Origin: Flavobacteriales bacterium UBA1937
GTDB lineage: Bacteria; Bacteroidota; Bacteroidia; Flavobacteriales; Weeksellaceae
Direction: 5' to 3'
Length of the DNA: 64,000 nucleotides
Assembly (NCBI GenBank): GCA_002337005.1
Contig: DDFD01000056.1
Span: 5,975 to 69,974 of the forward strand
Position numbers and translations under genes: made by a program. Within the stretch, counting starts at the first letter, position 1, and every line of letters starts with the position of its first letter. Shown in pieces: positions 16,247 through 23,716 of the stretch. The notes beneath the pieces were generated by a model that had not been told where the DNA came from, made no database searches, and worked only from the letters and a program-made list of their open reading frames with translations.

Positions 16247-17716
16247 ATGAATTTAAAGAAATCCCTTCTAGTATTAAGCATTCTAACTCTTAATATCCTA
16301 AACGCACAATCTTACAAAAAACCATTAGTTTCTGCCATTAAAGAAGCTGACCTTAAGACAGATATGTACCAAATGGCTGCAGATCAATTTTGGGGAAGAG
16401 AAGCAGGAACTTTAGACGAACTAAAAGTATCAATGTGGTTTGCCGACAAAATGAAAGAAGCAGGAATGAAACCAGCTGGTGATAACGGAACTTTTTTTCA
16501 GTTTTTTGATATGTATCGCCATCAAGTTTCGCCGCAAAGTTCTGTAAAAATTGGGGATAAAAATCTAAAAATTTGGAAAGATATATTGGTGCAAGACGTT
16601 ACCGATAATAATTTTACCGCTCCAATCTTATATTTAGGAAAAATAGAACCACAAGATTTAGCTTCTAAAAACATTGCAGGAAAAGTAGTTGCACTTAAAG
16701 CTTCAGACCTTAATGTAGCAAAAGAAATGACCCTTTTTGAAAGAAGATATCCCGGTTTTATAAGAACCAAATATTATAAAACCATTTCTCAATTAGGAGC
16801 AAAAGGCATTATTTTTATTACTGACGATATTTCGGATAAAAGCTGGGTAGAAGTTTTGCCACAAATGACTAGAGGAACGTACGGTGTAGAAGGTTTGAGA
16901 GAAAAAGTAGATGTAGGAATTCCCGTTTTTTGGATTAAACAAGAAAACGAAAATTGGGTAAAAAATAATCCTGAAATTACCTTAAATATCCAAACCGAAA
17001 CCTATAAATATCCATCAGTAAACATCATTGGAAAAATAGAAGGAACTAACCCTAAACTTAAAAACGAATATGTACTATTGAGCGGGCATCAAGATCACGA
17101 TGGCATTCGTCATCCTGTAAAAAATGATACCATTTATAACGGAGCAGACGACAATGCCAGTACTTGTGTCGCAATTTTGGCAATGGCAAGAGCCTACAAA
17201 AAACAACCTTCTAAACGCAGTATTTTATTCGTAATTCACGGTGCGGAAGAAAGAGGTTTGCTAGGTTCTCGCTGGCACGCTGCTCACCCTGTAGTTCCAA
17301 AAGAAAGCATTGTAGCAGTACTAAACGGAGATATGATTGGAAGAAATGATAATAATGAAGCCGCTCTTTTAGGAAGCGACGCTCCTCATAAAAATTCTGA
17401 AGAATTGGTAAAAATGGCTCTTGATGCTAATAATGAAAGTACAAAATTCAAATTTTTGAAAGCTTGGGATTTACCTGAACACCCAGAATATTTCTATTTC
17501 AGAAGTGATCATCTTCCGTATGCAAAAACTGGAATTCCTGCTTTATTTTTTACAAGTGTTTTGCATTTCCAGTATCATACACCACAAGATGAGTCGGAAA
17601 ATATCAATTTCAAAAAATTATACAAAATGACGGAATGGATGTACAGAACTTCTTGGAAAGTAGCCAATGAAGCAGAAAGACCGAAGTTGATTAAAGATTT
17701 TAAATTAGAGAGATAA
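16247..17716 (+). CDS. Secreted M28 family metallopeptidase
   Basis: This 489-aa exported zinc aminopeptidase-type protein (signal peptide MNLKKSLLVLSILTLNILNAQ) has a PA-like insert (about 105-240) before the catalytic domain. The co-catalytic zinc ligands are visible in order: His in LLSGHQDHDG, the Asp pair in NGADDNAST, Glu-Glu in GAEERGLLGS, Asp in LNGDMIGRND, and His in FQYHTPQDES. M28 enzymes release N-terminal amino acids from peptides, and this one would act in the periplasm or outside. It may be the third gene of a unit with the two small frames before it, given the 12-bp gap. The substrate preference is not predictable. Confidence 0.92.
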   Translation: MNLKKSLLVLSILTLNILNAQSYKKPLVSAIKEADLKTDMYQMAADQFWGREAGTLDELKVSMWFADKMKEAGMKPAGDNGTFFQFFDMYRHQVSPQSSVKIGDKNLKIWKDILVQDVTDNNFTAPILYLGKIEPQDLASKNIAGKVVALKASDLNVAKEMTLFERRYPGFIRTKYYKTISQLGAKGIIFITDDISDKSWVEVLPQMTRGTYGVEGLREKVDVGIPVFWIKQENENWVKNNPEITLNIQTETYKYPSVNIIGKIEGTNPKLKNEYVLLSGHQDHDGIRHPVKNDTIYNGADDNASTCVAILAMARAYKKQPSKRSILFVIHGAEERGLLGSRWHAAHPVVPKESIVAVLNGDMIGRNDNNEAALLGSDAPHKNSEELVKMALDANNESTKFKFLKAWDLPEHPEYFYFRSDHLPYAKTGIPALFFTSVLHFQYHTPQDESENINFKKLYKMTEWMYRTSWKVANEAERPKLIKDFKLER

Positions 17717-17720
17717 TTCC

Positions 17721-17771
17721 TAAATGGGAGAGATGTTGAGTGGGAGAATTGTAGAATGGGAGAATTGTAAA
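17721..17771. repeat. Left inverted repeat of four-helix-bundle element
   Basis: GGGAGA-rich DNA contains AGTGGGAGAATTGTAGAAT (17739-17757), then a second GGGAGAATTGTA. Seventeen of 19 bases match the reverse complement of 18210-18228 on the other side of the gene. Confidence 0.75.
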
Positions 17772-17793
17772 GTTTCAAAAGAAAATAATTTCA

Positions 17794-18183
17794 ATGGCAA
17801 TTATTAAATATCATACAGAACTTAAAGTGTATCAAAAGTCTTTTGAGGTTGCTATGGAAATTTATAAAATCTCTTTCCAATTTCCGAACGAAGAAAAATA
17901 TTCATTAACTGATCAAATTAGGCGCTCTTCTCGTTCTGTTTCCGCAAATATTTCTGAAGCTTGGGGAAAAAGAAGATACCCTAAATCATTTGTCTCAAAA
18001 TTGACAGATGCAGAAGGAGAAGCAAGAGAAACCCAAACTTGGTTAGAATTTTCTTATAAGTGCAATTATGTAGAAGAAGAAAAATTTAAATATTTTAACG
18101 AAAAGTATAATGAAATCATTGCATTGCTCATTTACATGATTAATAATGTAGAAAAATGGACAAATTTCAGCTCAAAAAAATAA
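17794..18183 (+). CDS. Four helix bundle protein (23S rRNA intervening-sequence protein family)
   Basis: This 129-aa protein belongs to the S23/four-helix-bundle family, first found inside intervening sequences of 23S rRNA and structurally related to Avd of diversity-generating retroelements. Family signatures are LKVYQKSFEVAMEIY in helix 1, QIRRSSRSVSANISEAWGKRR at the helix 2 turn, and KLTDAEGEARETQTWLEF in helix 3. These proteins are small, basic, pentameric and thought to bind nucleic acid; their cellular role is unproven. Here the gene stands free of any rRNA and is enclosed by inverted GGGAGA repeats (17721-17771 and 18189-18228). The right repeat runs into the 3' end of folP, consistent with arrival of a mobile or repeat-borne cassette. 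Confidence 0.9.
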   Translation: MAIIKYHTELKVYQKSFEVAMEIYKISFQFPNEEKYSLTDQIRRSSRSVSANISEAWGKRRYPKSFVSKLTDAEGEARETQTWLEFSYKCNYVEEEKFKYFNEKYNEIIALLIYMINNVEKWTNFSSKK

Positions 18184-18188
18184 AATTT

Positions 18189-18228
18189 CTAGAACTCTCC
18201 CATTCTCCGATTCTATAACTCTCCCACT
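18189..18228. repeat. Right inverted repeat, overlapping folP 3' end
   Basis: TCTCCC-rich DNA contains ATTCTATAACTCTCCCACT (18210-18228), complementary at 17 of 19 positions to 17739-17757. Its minus-strand reading supplies the last residues (VGEL) and the TAG stop of folP. Confidence 0.75.
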
Positions 18229-19058
18229 AAATTTCTCGTTTCAGCAACATCGTGAACTCTTAAAATTTTCGCACCTTTTTCTAAAATTTTTCGGTGTAGA
18301 TTTTGGGTTTCTTCGTTAATTTCAGTTGGGAGTTTTCCTAGAGGTTTATAGATGAAAGATTTTCTAGAAATCCCGATTAATAAAGGATATTTTCCAAAAC
18401 CGATGTATTCTAATTCATCAATCATTTTGTACTGATCTTCAATGGTTTTCCCGAATCCAAAACCAGGATCTAAAATTACATCATCAATTCCTAATTGTTG
18501 TAACTCATTAATTTTCTTTGAAAAATCAAAATTCAGACTTAAAATTATATCTTCATATTTAATTTTTTCGTGCATTTTTTGATAAGAAGAATTGCTATGC
18601 ATTAAAATATAAGGCAGTTTGGTTTCCGCCACCGTTTTCAGTAAATTTTTATCAAAATCACCTCCAGAAATATCATTCACCAAATCAATTCCTTCATCAA
18701 ACCCAAATTTCACCACATCAGCATAAAAAGTATCCAAAGAAATTAACGTTTCTGGAAATTCTTTCTTCATTAAAGAAATTACATTTCCTATTCTTAAGAT
18801 TTCTTCTTTGGCAGAAAGAAATTGGGCATTCGGACGAGTAGATTGTGCACCAATATCAATAAAATTTGCGCCTTCTTTTATCATTTTTTCGGCTTGTAAA
18901 AGTGCCGATTTTTCATCATTAAATTTCCCTCCATCCGAAAAAGAATCTGGCGTGAGATTAAGAATTCCCATGATTTTTGGGGAAGATAAATCGATAAGAT
19001 TTCCTCTGCAATTAATAGAAAAGCTAGGAAGCTGGAAGCTAGAAGCAGGAAGTTTCAT
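18213..19058 (-). CDS. folP: Dihydropteroate synthase with repeat-derived ends
   Basis: FolP joins p-aminobenzoate to 6-hydroxymethyl-dihydropterin diphosphate in folate synthesis. The TIM-barrel signatures are MGILNLTPDSFSDGG (pterin/diphosphate loop), IDIGAQSTRP, NDISGG, DPGFGFGKT and the C-terminal RVHDV. The core is normal from about residue 14. The first 13 residues, MKLPASSFQLPSF, are encoded by a GGAAGCTGGAAGC repeat, and there is no ATG nearer the conserved start. The last residues and stop come from the GGGAGA inverted repeat. A -7 box ends four bases before the ATG, so the message is probably leaderless. Function is likely kept, because only the termini are affected. Confidence 0.95.
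   Translation of the reverse strand: MKLPASSFQLPSFSINCRGNLIDLSSPKIMGILNLTPDSFSDGGKFNDEKSALLQAEKMIKEGANFIDIGAQSTRPNAQFLSAKEEILRIGNVISLMKKEFPETLISLDTFYADVVKFGFDEGIDLVNDISGGDFDKNLLKTVAETKLPYILMHSNSSYQKMHEKIKYEDIILSLNFDFSKKINELQQLGIDDVILDPGFGFGKTIEDQYKMIDELEYIGFGKYPLLIGISRKSFIYKPLGKLPTEINEETQNLHRKILEKGAKILRVHDVAETRNLVGEL
19021..19056. repeat. GGAAGCTGGAAG-type repeat inside folP start
   Basis: Tandem variants of AGGAAGCTGGAAGCTAGAAG read on the plus strand cover the first codons of folP. The same AGC/GGAAG sequence style recurs at 30341, 38753 and 44157. Confidence 0.7.
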
Positions 19059-19062
19059 TTTG

Positions 19063-19070
19063 CAAATTTA
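19063..19070 (-). promoter_or_regulatory. -7 box TAAATTTG four bases before folP ATG
   Basis: This exact TAnnTTTG match on the minus strand is followed by CAAA and the ATG at 19058. It predicts a leaderless mRNA. Confidence 0.55.
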
Positions 19071-19114
19071 TAGAATTTCTAGGTTTAAATTGATTCAAAT
19101 CAGTTTGAAACCAC

Positions 19115-19122
19115 TATTTTTG
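19115..19122 (+). promoter_or_regulatory. -7 box TATTTTTG four bases before glycosyltransferase ATG
   Basis: This exact TAnnTTTG match is followed by TGTT and the ATG at 19127. A TTG at 19090-19092 is a possible -33 element. Confidence 0.55.
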
Positions 19123-19126
19123 TGTT

Positions 19127-20128
19127 ATGCAAAAAACCATATCCATTATCATCGCAATATTCAACAGAAAAGACGAATTGTTCGAGCTTTTGAATTCTCT
19201 TATTGCTCAAACTGATAAAAATTTTGAAGTGATTATTGTAGATGATGGTTCGTCTGTAGATTTATTGCCAACGGTGGAAACGTTTAAAGAAATACTAGAA
19301 ATTCAGTATTTCAAAAAAACAAATTCTGGACCAGGACTTTCTAGAAATTATGGTGCAAAAAGTGCCAAAAATGATTGGTTGGTTTTTGTAGATTCAGACG
19401 TGATTGTAGAGAAAGACTACATAGAAAACATCAAACAAAATCTAGAAAAAACAGATTGTGCAGCTTTTGGCGGTGCAGATAAAGCGCACAAAGGTTTTAA
19501 TATTTTACAAAAAGCTATCTCCTACTCTATGACTTCGGTTTTTACGACCGGCGGAATTAGAGGCAGTAAAAAAGCGGTGACTAGATTCCAGCCAAGAAGT
19601 TTTAATATGGGCGTTAGCAAAGATATTTTCCTAAAAATTGGTGGTTTTTCTGAAATGAGAATTGGTGAAGATCCAGATTTATCAATGACAATTTGGGAAA
19701 ATGGCTACCAAACTGCTTTTTTTGACAATATTGGTGTGTATCACAAACGCAGAACAGATTTAGGGAAATTCTCTAAGCAAGTATATCAATTTGGTTGCGC
19801 AAGACCTATTCTCAACCAAAGACATCCTAATTATGTAAAACCTACTTTTTGGTTTCCAACTTTATTTTTGTTGGGTTATGTTGCAGGATTTTTAGAATAT
19901 TTCCTTCTTCACAAAGGTTTTGTATTGGCCTGTTATGGATTTTATACTTTTGTAGTTTTTTTCCATGCGTTGCTTTTAACTAAAAATTTAGCTATTGCAG
20001 CACAAGCCATTATTACCACTTATATCCAAATGTTTTCTTATGGGTATGGATTTCTAGAATCTTGGATTAAGCTAAACATTCTCAAAATGAAACCGGAGAA
20101 TGCTTTCCCGAAACATTTCCATAAATAA
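19127..20128 (+). CDS. Family 2 glycosyltransferase, membrane associated
   Basis: A 333-aa GT-A fold enzyme that transfers a sugar from a nucleotide donor, probably in envelope polysaccharide or glycolipid synthesis. The N-terminal strand is ISIIIAIFNRKDEL. The nucleotide-binding acidic motifs are IIVDDGSS and the DxD-type VFVDSDV. The acceptor-side motif is GGFSEMRIGEDPDLSMT, with a catalytic-base ED pair. After about residue 225 there are two or three hydrophobic segments (FPTLFLLGYVAGFLEYF and CYGFYTFVVFFHALLL) that likely anchor it in the inner membrane. It is divergent from folP and has its own promoter four bases upstream. Donor and acceptor are unknown. Confidence 0.9.
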   Translation: MQKTISIIIAIFNRKDELFELLNSLIAQTDKNFEVIIVDDGSSVDLLPTVETFKEILEIQYFKKTNSGPGLSRNYGAKSAKNDWLVFVDSDVIVEKDYIENIKQNLEKTDCAAFGGADKAHKGFNILQKAISYSMTSVFTTGGIRGSKKAVTRFQPRSFNMGVSKDIFLKIGGFSEMRIGEDPDLSMTIWENGYQTAFFDNIGVYHKRRTDLGKFSKQVYQFGCARPILNQRHPNYVKPTFWFPTLFLLGYVAGFLEYFLLHKGFVLACYGFYTFVVFFHALLLTKNLAIAAQAIITTYIQMFSYGYGFLESWIKLNILKMKPENAFPKHFHK

Positions 20129-20179
20129 AAAATACAATTATTGGCATAATTTATGATGCGTTTTTCATTAAAACAATTT

Positions 20180-20602
20180 ATGAAAAAAAATTTATTAAAA
20201 TTTTCGATTGCATTTGGTCTATTCCTATTTAGCTCTCAATTCTTTGCTCAAGACTTAGAAACACTTAAACAACAAAAAGAAAGTCTAAAATTAAACACCG
20301 ATTTAATCGAAAAAAAAATTGACTTGTTAAAAGAACAACAAGATAATTCTAAAATCAAAGAAAAAGTAGAAGGTCTTAATAATAAGTCTGATAGAAAAAC
20401 AGATAATTTTTCTTCCTCAGACAGCCCAGAATCTACTGCCAAGGATGCAAAAAAAACAGCTAAACTTCTAAAAGAAACCCAAAGTGCAAATAAAGATTTA
20501 GCAAAAAGCAATGATAAAATTATTGATTTGGAGGCAGACATCAAAAAAATAGAATCAAAACTAGAGAAACTAAAATTTTTAGTTGAAATTAAAGAAAAAT
20601 AA
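20180..20602 (+). CDS. Exported coiled-coil protein of unknown function
   Basis: A 140-aa protein with a signal peptide (MKKNLLKFSIAFGLFLFSSQFFAQ) followed by almost pure charged heptad-like helix (DLETLKQQKESLKLNTDLIEKK, then a Ser/Lys-rich centre and a second helix near the C-terminus). I chose the ATG at 20180 because it gives a clean signal peptide. An in-frame upstream ATG at 20153 would add nine residues. It resembles small periplasmic coiled-coil proteins seen in Flavobacteriia with no assigned role. It has its own terminator at 20612. Nothing in the neighbourhood suggests a partner. Confidence 0.75.
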   Translation: MKKNLLKFSIAFGLFLFSSQFFAQDLETLKQQKESLKLNTDLIEKKIDLLKEQQDNSKIKEKVEGLNNKSDRKTDNFSSSDSPESTAKDAKKTAKLLKETQSANKDLAKSNDKIIDLEADIKKIESKLEKLKFLVEIKEK

Positions 20603-20611
20603 CAATCCTAC

Positions 20612-20640
20612 ATCCCAATTTATACAATTGGGATTTTTTA
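20612..20640 (+). terminator. Terminator after the coiled-coil gene
   Basis: A 9-bp perfect stem ATCCCAATT/AATTGGGAT (20612-20620 with 20626-20634) has a 5-nt loop and a TTTTT tail. Confidence 0.92.
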
Positions 20641-20672
20641 TTTCTTATTATTGATAATACATCTATTTTAAC

Positions 20673-20680
20673 TAATTTTG
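20673..20680 (+). promoter_or_regulatory. -7 box TAATTTTG four bases before methyltransferase ATG
   Basis: This exact TAnnTTTG match is followed by CAGA and the ATG at 20685. A TTG at 20651-20653 is suitably spaced for the -33 element. Confidence 0.6.
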
Positions 20681-20684
20681 CAGA

Positions 20685-21434
20685 ATGAGTTGGTTCGAAG
20701 ATTGGTTTAATACACCATATTATCATATTTTATACAAAGATAGAGACTTTGTAGAAGCAGAAAATTTCATTACAAATCTTACAAAAGAATTACAACTTCC
20801 CACAGAATCCAAAATTATAGATTTGGCCTGTGGTAAAGGGCGACATTCGGTTTTTCTGCATCAATTAGGATACGAGGTTCTAGGCGTAGATTTATCCGAA
20901 GAAAGTATTTTGCATAATAAAAAATTTGAAACTTCTACTCCACATCATTTGACTTTTAAAGTTCATGATATGAGGAATGAGCTCTATCCTGAAATTACTT
21001 TAGAAAAAGTAGATGCCGTATTTAATCTTTTTACCAGTTTTGGATATTTTGATGAAGAGGAAGATGATCGAAGGGTTTTCCAATCGGTAAAAAATGCTTT
21101 AAAAAAAGATGGAATTTTTATTTTAGACTTTTTGAATGAAAAATTTGTAAAAAACACATTAGTTTCAGAAACTGAAATCAACAAAGGTGGTATTGATTTT
21201 AAAATCAATAAAAAAATAGAAAAAAACTACGTGATAAAAGATATTTATTTCGAAGATAATGGCAAAAATCACCACTATTTTGAGAAGGTAAAACTAAGTA
21301 CTTTAGAGCAAATTAAAGCGTTGGCAGAAAGTTGTGGTTTTGAAGTAATCAAAATTTGGGGAAATTATAATCTTGACAATTTTGATAGAGAAACATCACC
21401 TAGATGTATTTTTAAGTTTAAAATTCAAAATTAA
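20685..21434 (+). CDS. Class I SAM-dependent methyltransferase
   Basis: A 249-aa cytoplasmic methyltransferase with SAM motif I IIDLACGKGRHSVFL, the acidic strand VLGVDLSEESI, motif II/III around KVDAVFNLFTSFGYF, and a C-terminal half with strands typical of small-molecule methyltransferases. The N-terminus, MSWFEDWFNTPYYHILYKDRD, is characteristic of a Bacteroidota group of unknown substrate. The ATG at 20685 is four bases after a TAnnTTTG box. The ZIP transporter starts 38 bp downstream, so the two may be co-transcribed. The methyl acceptor is unknown. Confidence 0.87.
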   Translation: MSWFEDWFNTPYYHILYKDRDFVEAENFITNLTKELQLPTESKIIDLACGKGRHSVFLHQLGYEVLGVDLSEESILHNKKFETSTPHHLTFKVHDMRNELYPEITLEKVDAVFNLFTSFGYFDEEEDDRRVFQSVKNALKKDGIFILDFLNEKFVKNTLVSETEINKGGIDFKINKKIEKNYVIKDIYFEDNGKNHHYFEKVKLSTLEQIKALAESCGFEVIKIWGNYNLDNFDRETSPRCIFKFKIQN

Positions 21435-21472
21435 ATGAATTAAATCTCAAATTTGAAATAGTAAATCTAAAA

Positions 21473-22165
21473 ATGATTATAACATTACTTATATTAAGTG
21501 TAATTATCGGTGTTTTTTTAGGGAAATTTTTCGGAGGAAACGAGAAATTTGCGAAAAATTTATTGGTTCTAAGTGCTGGATTTCTGATTACAGTGTGTGT
21601 GATAGAGGTATTTCCTGAAGTTTATTCTTCTTCGGATCATAACATTGGGATTTGGATAATTGCTGGCGTTTTGCTTCAGATGATTTTAGAAAGCTTGACC
21701 AAAGGTTTTGAACACGGACACTTCCACCATCACCACGAAGAGAAAAACATTCTACCTATAGCACTAATGTTTGGGATGTTTATCCATGCATTTTTAGAAG
21801 GCATACCATTGGCTAATATTACAGAAATTAGTTCTCCTTATTTATTAGGTATTGTTTTTCATAATTTACCCATTTCATTTATTCTAGGAGCTTTTTTATT
21901 GGGGCAAAAAAATGCTCCGAAAACTTCTTGGATTATTGTATCTATTTTTGCTTTGGCATCACCACTCGGAATGTTTTTTGGTGATTATTTTAATCCTAAT
22001 TTACAGAATTACTTTTTGGCATTGGTAGGTGGTATTTTCCTTCACATATCTTCGGTAATTATTTTTGAAAGCAATAAAAATCATAAAATGGATTGGTTAA
22101 AGATACTGCTTGTAATAGCTGGAGTTGGTCTAGCCTTAATCAATCATCTTTTTCACGGACATTAA
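21473..22165 (+). CDS. ZIP family divalent metal transporter
   Basis: A 230-aa inner-membrane protein of the ZIP family, which imports zinc or related metals. It has about seven to eight hydrophobic segments. The metal-binding helix motifs are HAFLEGIPL (HxxxEG, about residues 101-109) and FHNLPISF, and a His-rich cytoplasmic loop (HGHFHHHHEEK, about 83-93) sits between helices 3 and 4 as expected. It lies directly after the methyltransferase gene and ends at a strong bidirectional terminator. No metal-responsive operator is seen in front of it. Confidence 0.9.
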   Translation: MIITLLILSVIIGVFLGKFFGGNEKFAKNLLVLSAGFLITVCVIEVFPEVYSSSDHNIGIWIIAGVLLQMILESLTKGFEHGHFHHHHEEKNILPIALMFGMFIHAFLEGIPLANITEISSPYLLGIVFHNLPISFILGAFLLGQKNAPKTSWIIVSIFALASPLGMFFGDYFNPNLQNYFLALVGGIFLHISSVIIFESNKNHKMDWLKILLVIAGVGLALINHLFHGH

Positions 22166-22180
22166 AAAAAAATATTTAAT

Positions 22181-22224
22181 AAAAAAAAACTCTTGAAATT
22201 ATATTTTTCAAGAGTTTTTTTTTA
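22181..22224. terminator. Bidirectional terminator between zip and porin genes
   Basis: The core stem ACTCTTGAAA/TTTCAAGAGT (22189-22198 with 22206-22215) is flanked by A8 on the left and T9 on the right. It serves both convergent genes. Confidence 0.92.
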
Positions 22225-22243
22225 TTAATTAGTCTTTAAATAA

Positions 22244-23677
22244 TTAGAATTTCCAACCAACTGTTACAAAGAAATTTGTTTTGGTGTTTTTCACTTCAGA
22301 AACAATACTTGTAGAATTATCTACACCATCACCATTAATTACAGAAAAACCATTATCGGCAGTAACTGCGTACTCGCCACCGAAGAAAGGATTATCATAA
22401 GTTGCGGTAATATTTTGTACACCTGCATCTACATAAAATGATTTAAAATCATATCCTAAACCACCTGCCAGAGTTTTTCTTTTTCCTAAAAAGAGTGAAC
22501 TGTAAGAATTAGTACCCGAAGTTCCTGCCGAATTAAAAGATTTAAGAGAACTTGTATCAAAAGGGTTAGATTCTATACCATAACCACCTCTTAATCTAAA
22601 ACCTAAAACTCTATATTCTGCACCAATTCTAAGATCTGAAGTATTTTTATAATCAGAAGAGAAATAATCGTTTAATTGTTGTTCTGCTGGACCTTCTACT
22701 TTATACTTTGGCTTTGTAACACCTAAAGTATAATCAATATTTACAGCAAAATTTTTGCTAGCAACCAAAGCTCCACTCAAGGTAAGTTTCATAGGCGTGG
22801 TTAATCTTCTGGTCTCATCAAAAATATCAGAAACCCAAGCATCACTACTATTTTGTCCGTACTCTGTGTATGTTCTAGTTAAATTCCAAAAAGTAGGCGA
22901 TTCAATAGCTGCTCCTAATCTTATATTATTATTAATTTTACCAATAATACCTACTGAAGCCGAGAAACCATTAGATGATTCTCTATAAGGTGTATATTGC
23001 TTATGATAATTGGCATATTCTCCTAGATTTTGCAATTGCAACTGAAAAAAATCTGATTGCTCTAGTTCTGCAGTTTTAAAATTAAGCCCTGCTCCTATGT
23101 AAATTTTATTATCATAATTACCACCTAATGACACATTAAGGTTAGAAGCTGTGCCTGTTCTATCATAAGCATGACCATTATAAACCAAAAAATCATTTAC
23201 AGTGCTACCACCAGAATCATATTGTACAGCTTCTTTAATACTATTATTACCAGGAGTCTGCACATAATCTTCCAGATTTTTTGTACTATAATTGAATGCT
23301 AAATTTACAAATCGCCAAGGTGAATTAGTATTTGTTTCAAAAGAAACCACTCCACCTACTTGCCCTAGATTTGTATTATTATATGAAGATTCAAAACTTT
23401 TCCCGAAAAGATTTGAATTATTTTTGTTTCCTTGTACTGCCAATGTAGCAGAAACGTCTCCTGTAATAAAAACACCAGTTCCAGCAGGATTTACTGTAAT
23501 TGCAGATAAATCTCCTCCTAAAGCTCCCATAGAACCTGCCATAGAATTAAATTTAGCTGTTCCTCCGAAATTAGAGCCTGAGTAAACTTCAGCAGTATTT
23601 TTTATTACAGATGCATCTTGAGCATAATACATAGCTCCTAAAGATAAAAATGCAACTAATGAAATTCTTTTAATCAT
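22244..23677 (-). CDS. OmpP1/FadL-like outer membrane transport protein
   Basis: A 477-aa outer-membrane barrel related to FadL, the channel for hydrophobic compounds. A signal peptide (MIKRISLVAFLSLGAMYYAQ) is followed by the family's N-terminal NSMAGSMGALGGDLSAITVNPAG segment. Many amphipathic strands follow, and the protein ends in a terminal aromatic residue (FFVTVGWKF), the usual barrel insertion signal. I chose the ATG at 23677, because the upstream one at 23701 would put a polar octapeptide before the signal peptide. The lipoprotein gene upstream on the same strand ends 39 bp away, so the two may form an operon. The substrate is unknown. Confidence 0.88.
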   Translation of the reverse strand: MIKRISLVAFLSLGAMYYAQDASVIKNTAEVYSGSNFGGTAKFNSMAGSMGALGGDLSAITVNPAGTGVFITGDVSATLAVQGNKNNSNLFGKSFESSYNNTNLGQVGGVVSFETNTNSPWRFVNLAFNYSTKNLEDYVQTPGNNSIKEAVQYDSGGSTVNDFLVYNGHAYDRTGTASNLNVSLGGNYDNKIYIGAGLNFKTAELEQSDFFQLQLQNLGEYANYHKQYTPYRESSNGFSASVGIIGKINNNIRLGAAIESPTFWNLTRTYTEYGQNSSDAWVSDIFDETRRLTTPMKLTLSGALVASKNFAVNIDYTLGVTKPKYKVEGPAEQQLNDYFSSDYKNTSDLRIGAEYRVLGFRLRGGYGIESNPFDTSSLKSFNSAGTSGTNSYSSLFLGKRKTLAGGLGYDFKSFYVDAGVQNITATYDNPFFGGEYAVTADNGFSVINGDGVDNSTSIVSEVKNTKTNFFVTVGWKF

Positions 23678-23716
23678 ATTTAATGAATATATTGTTATCA
23701 AATTAATTTTTAAATT

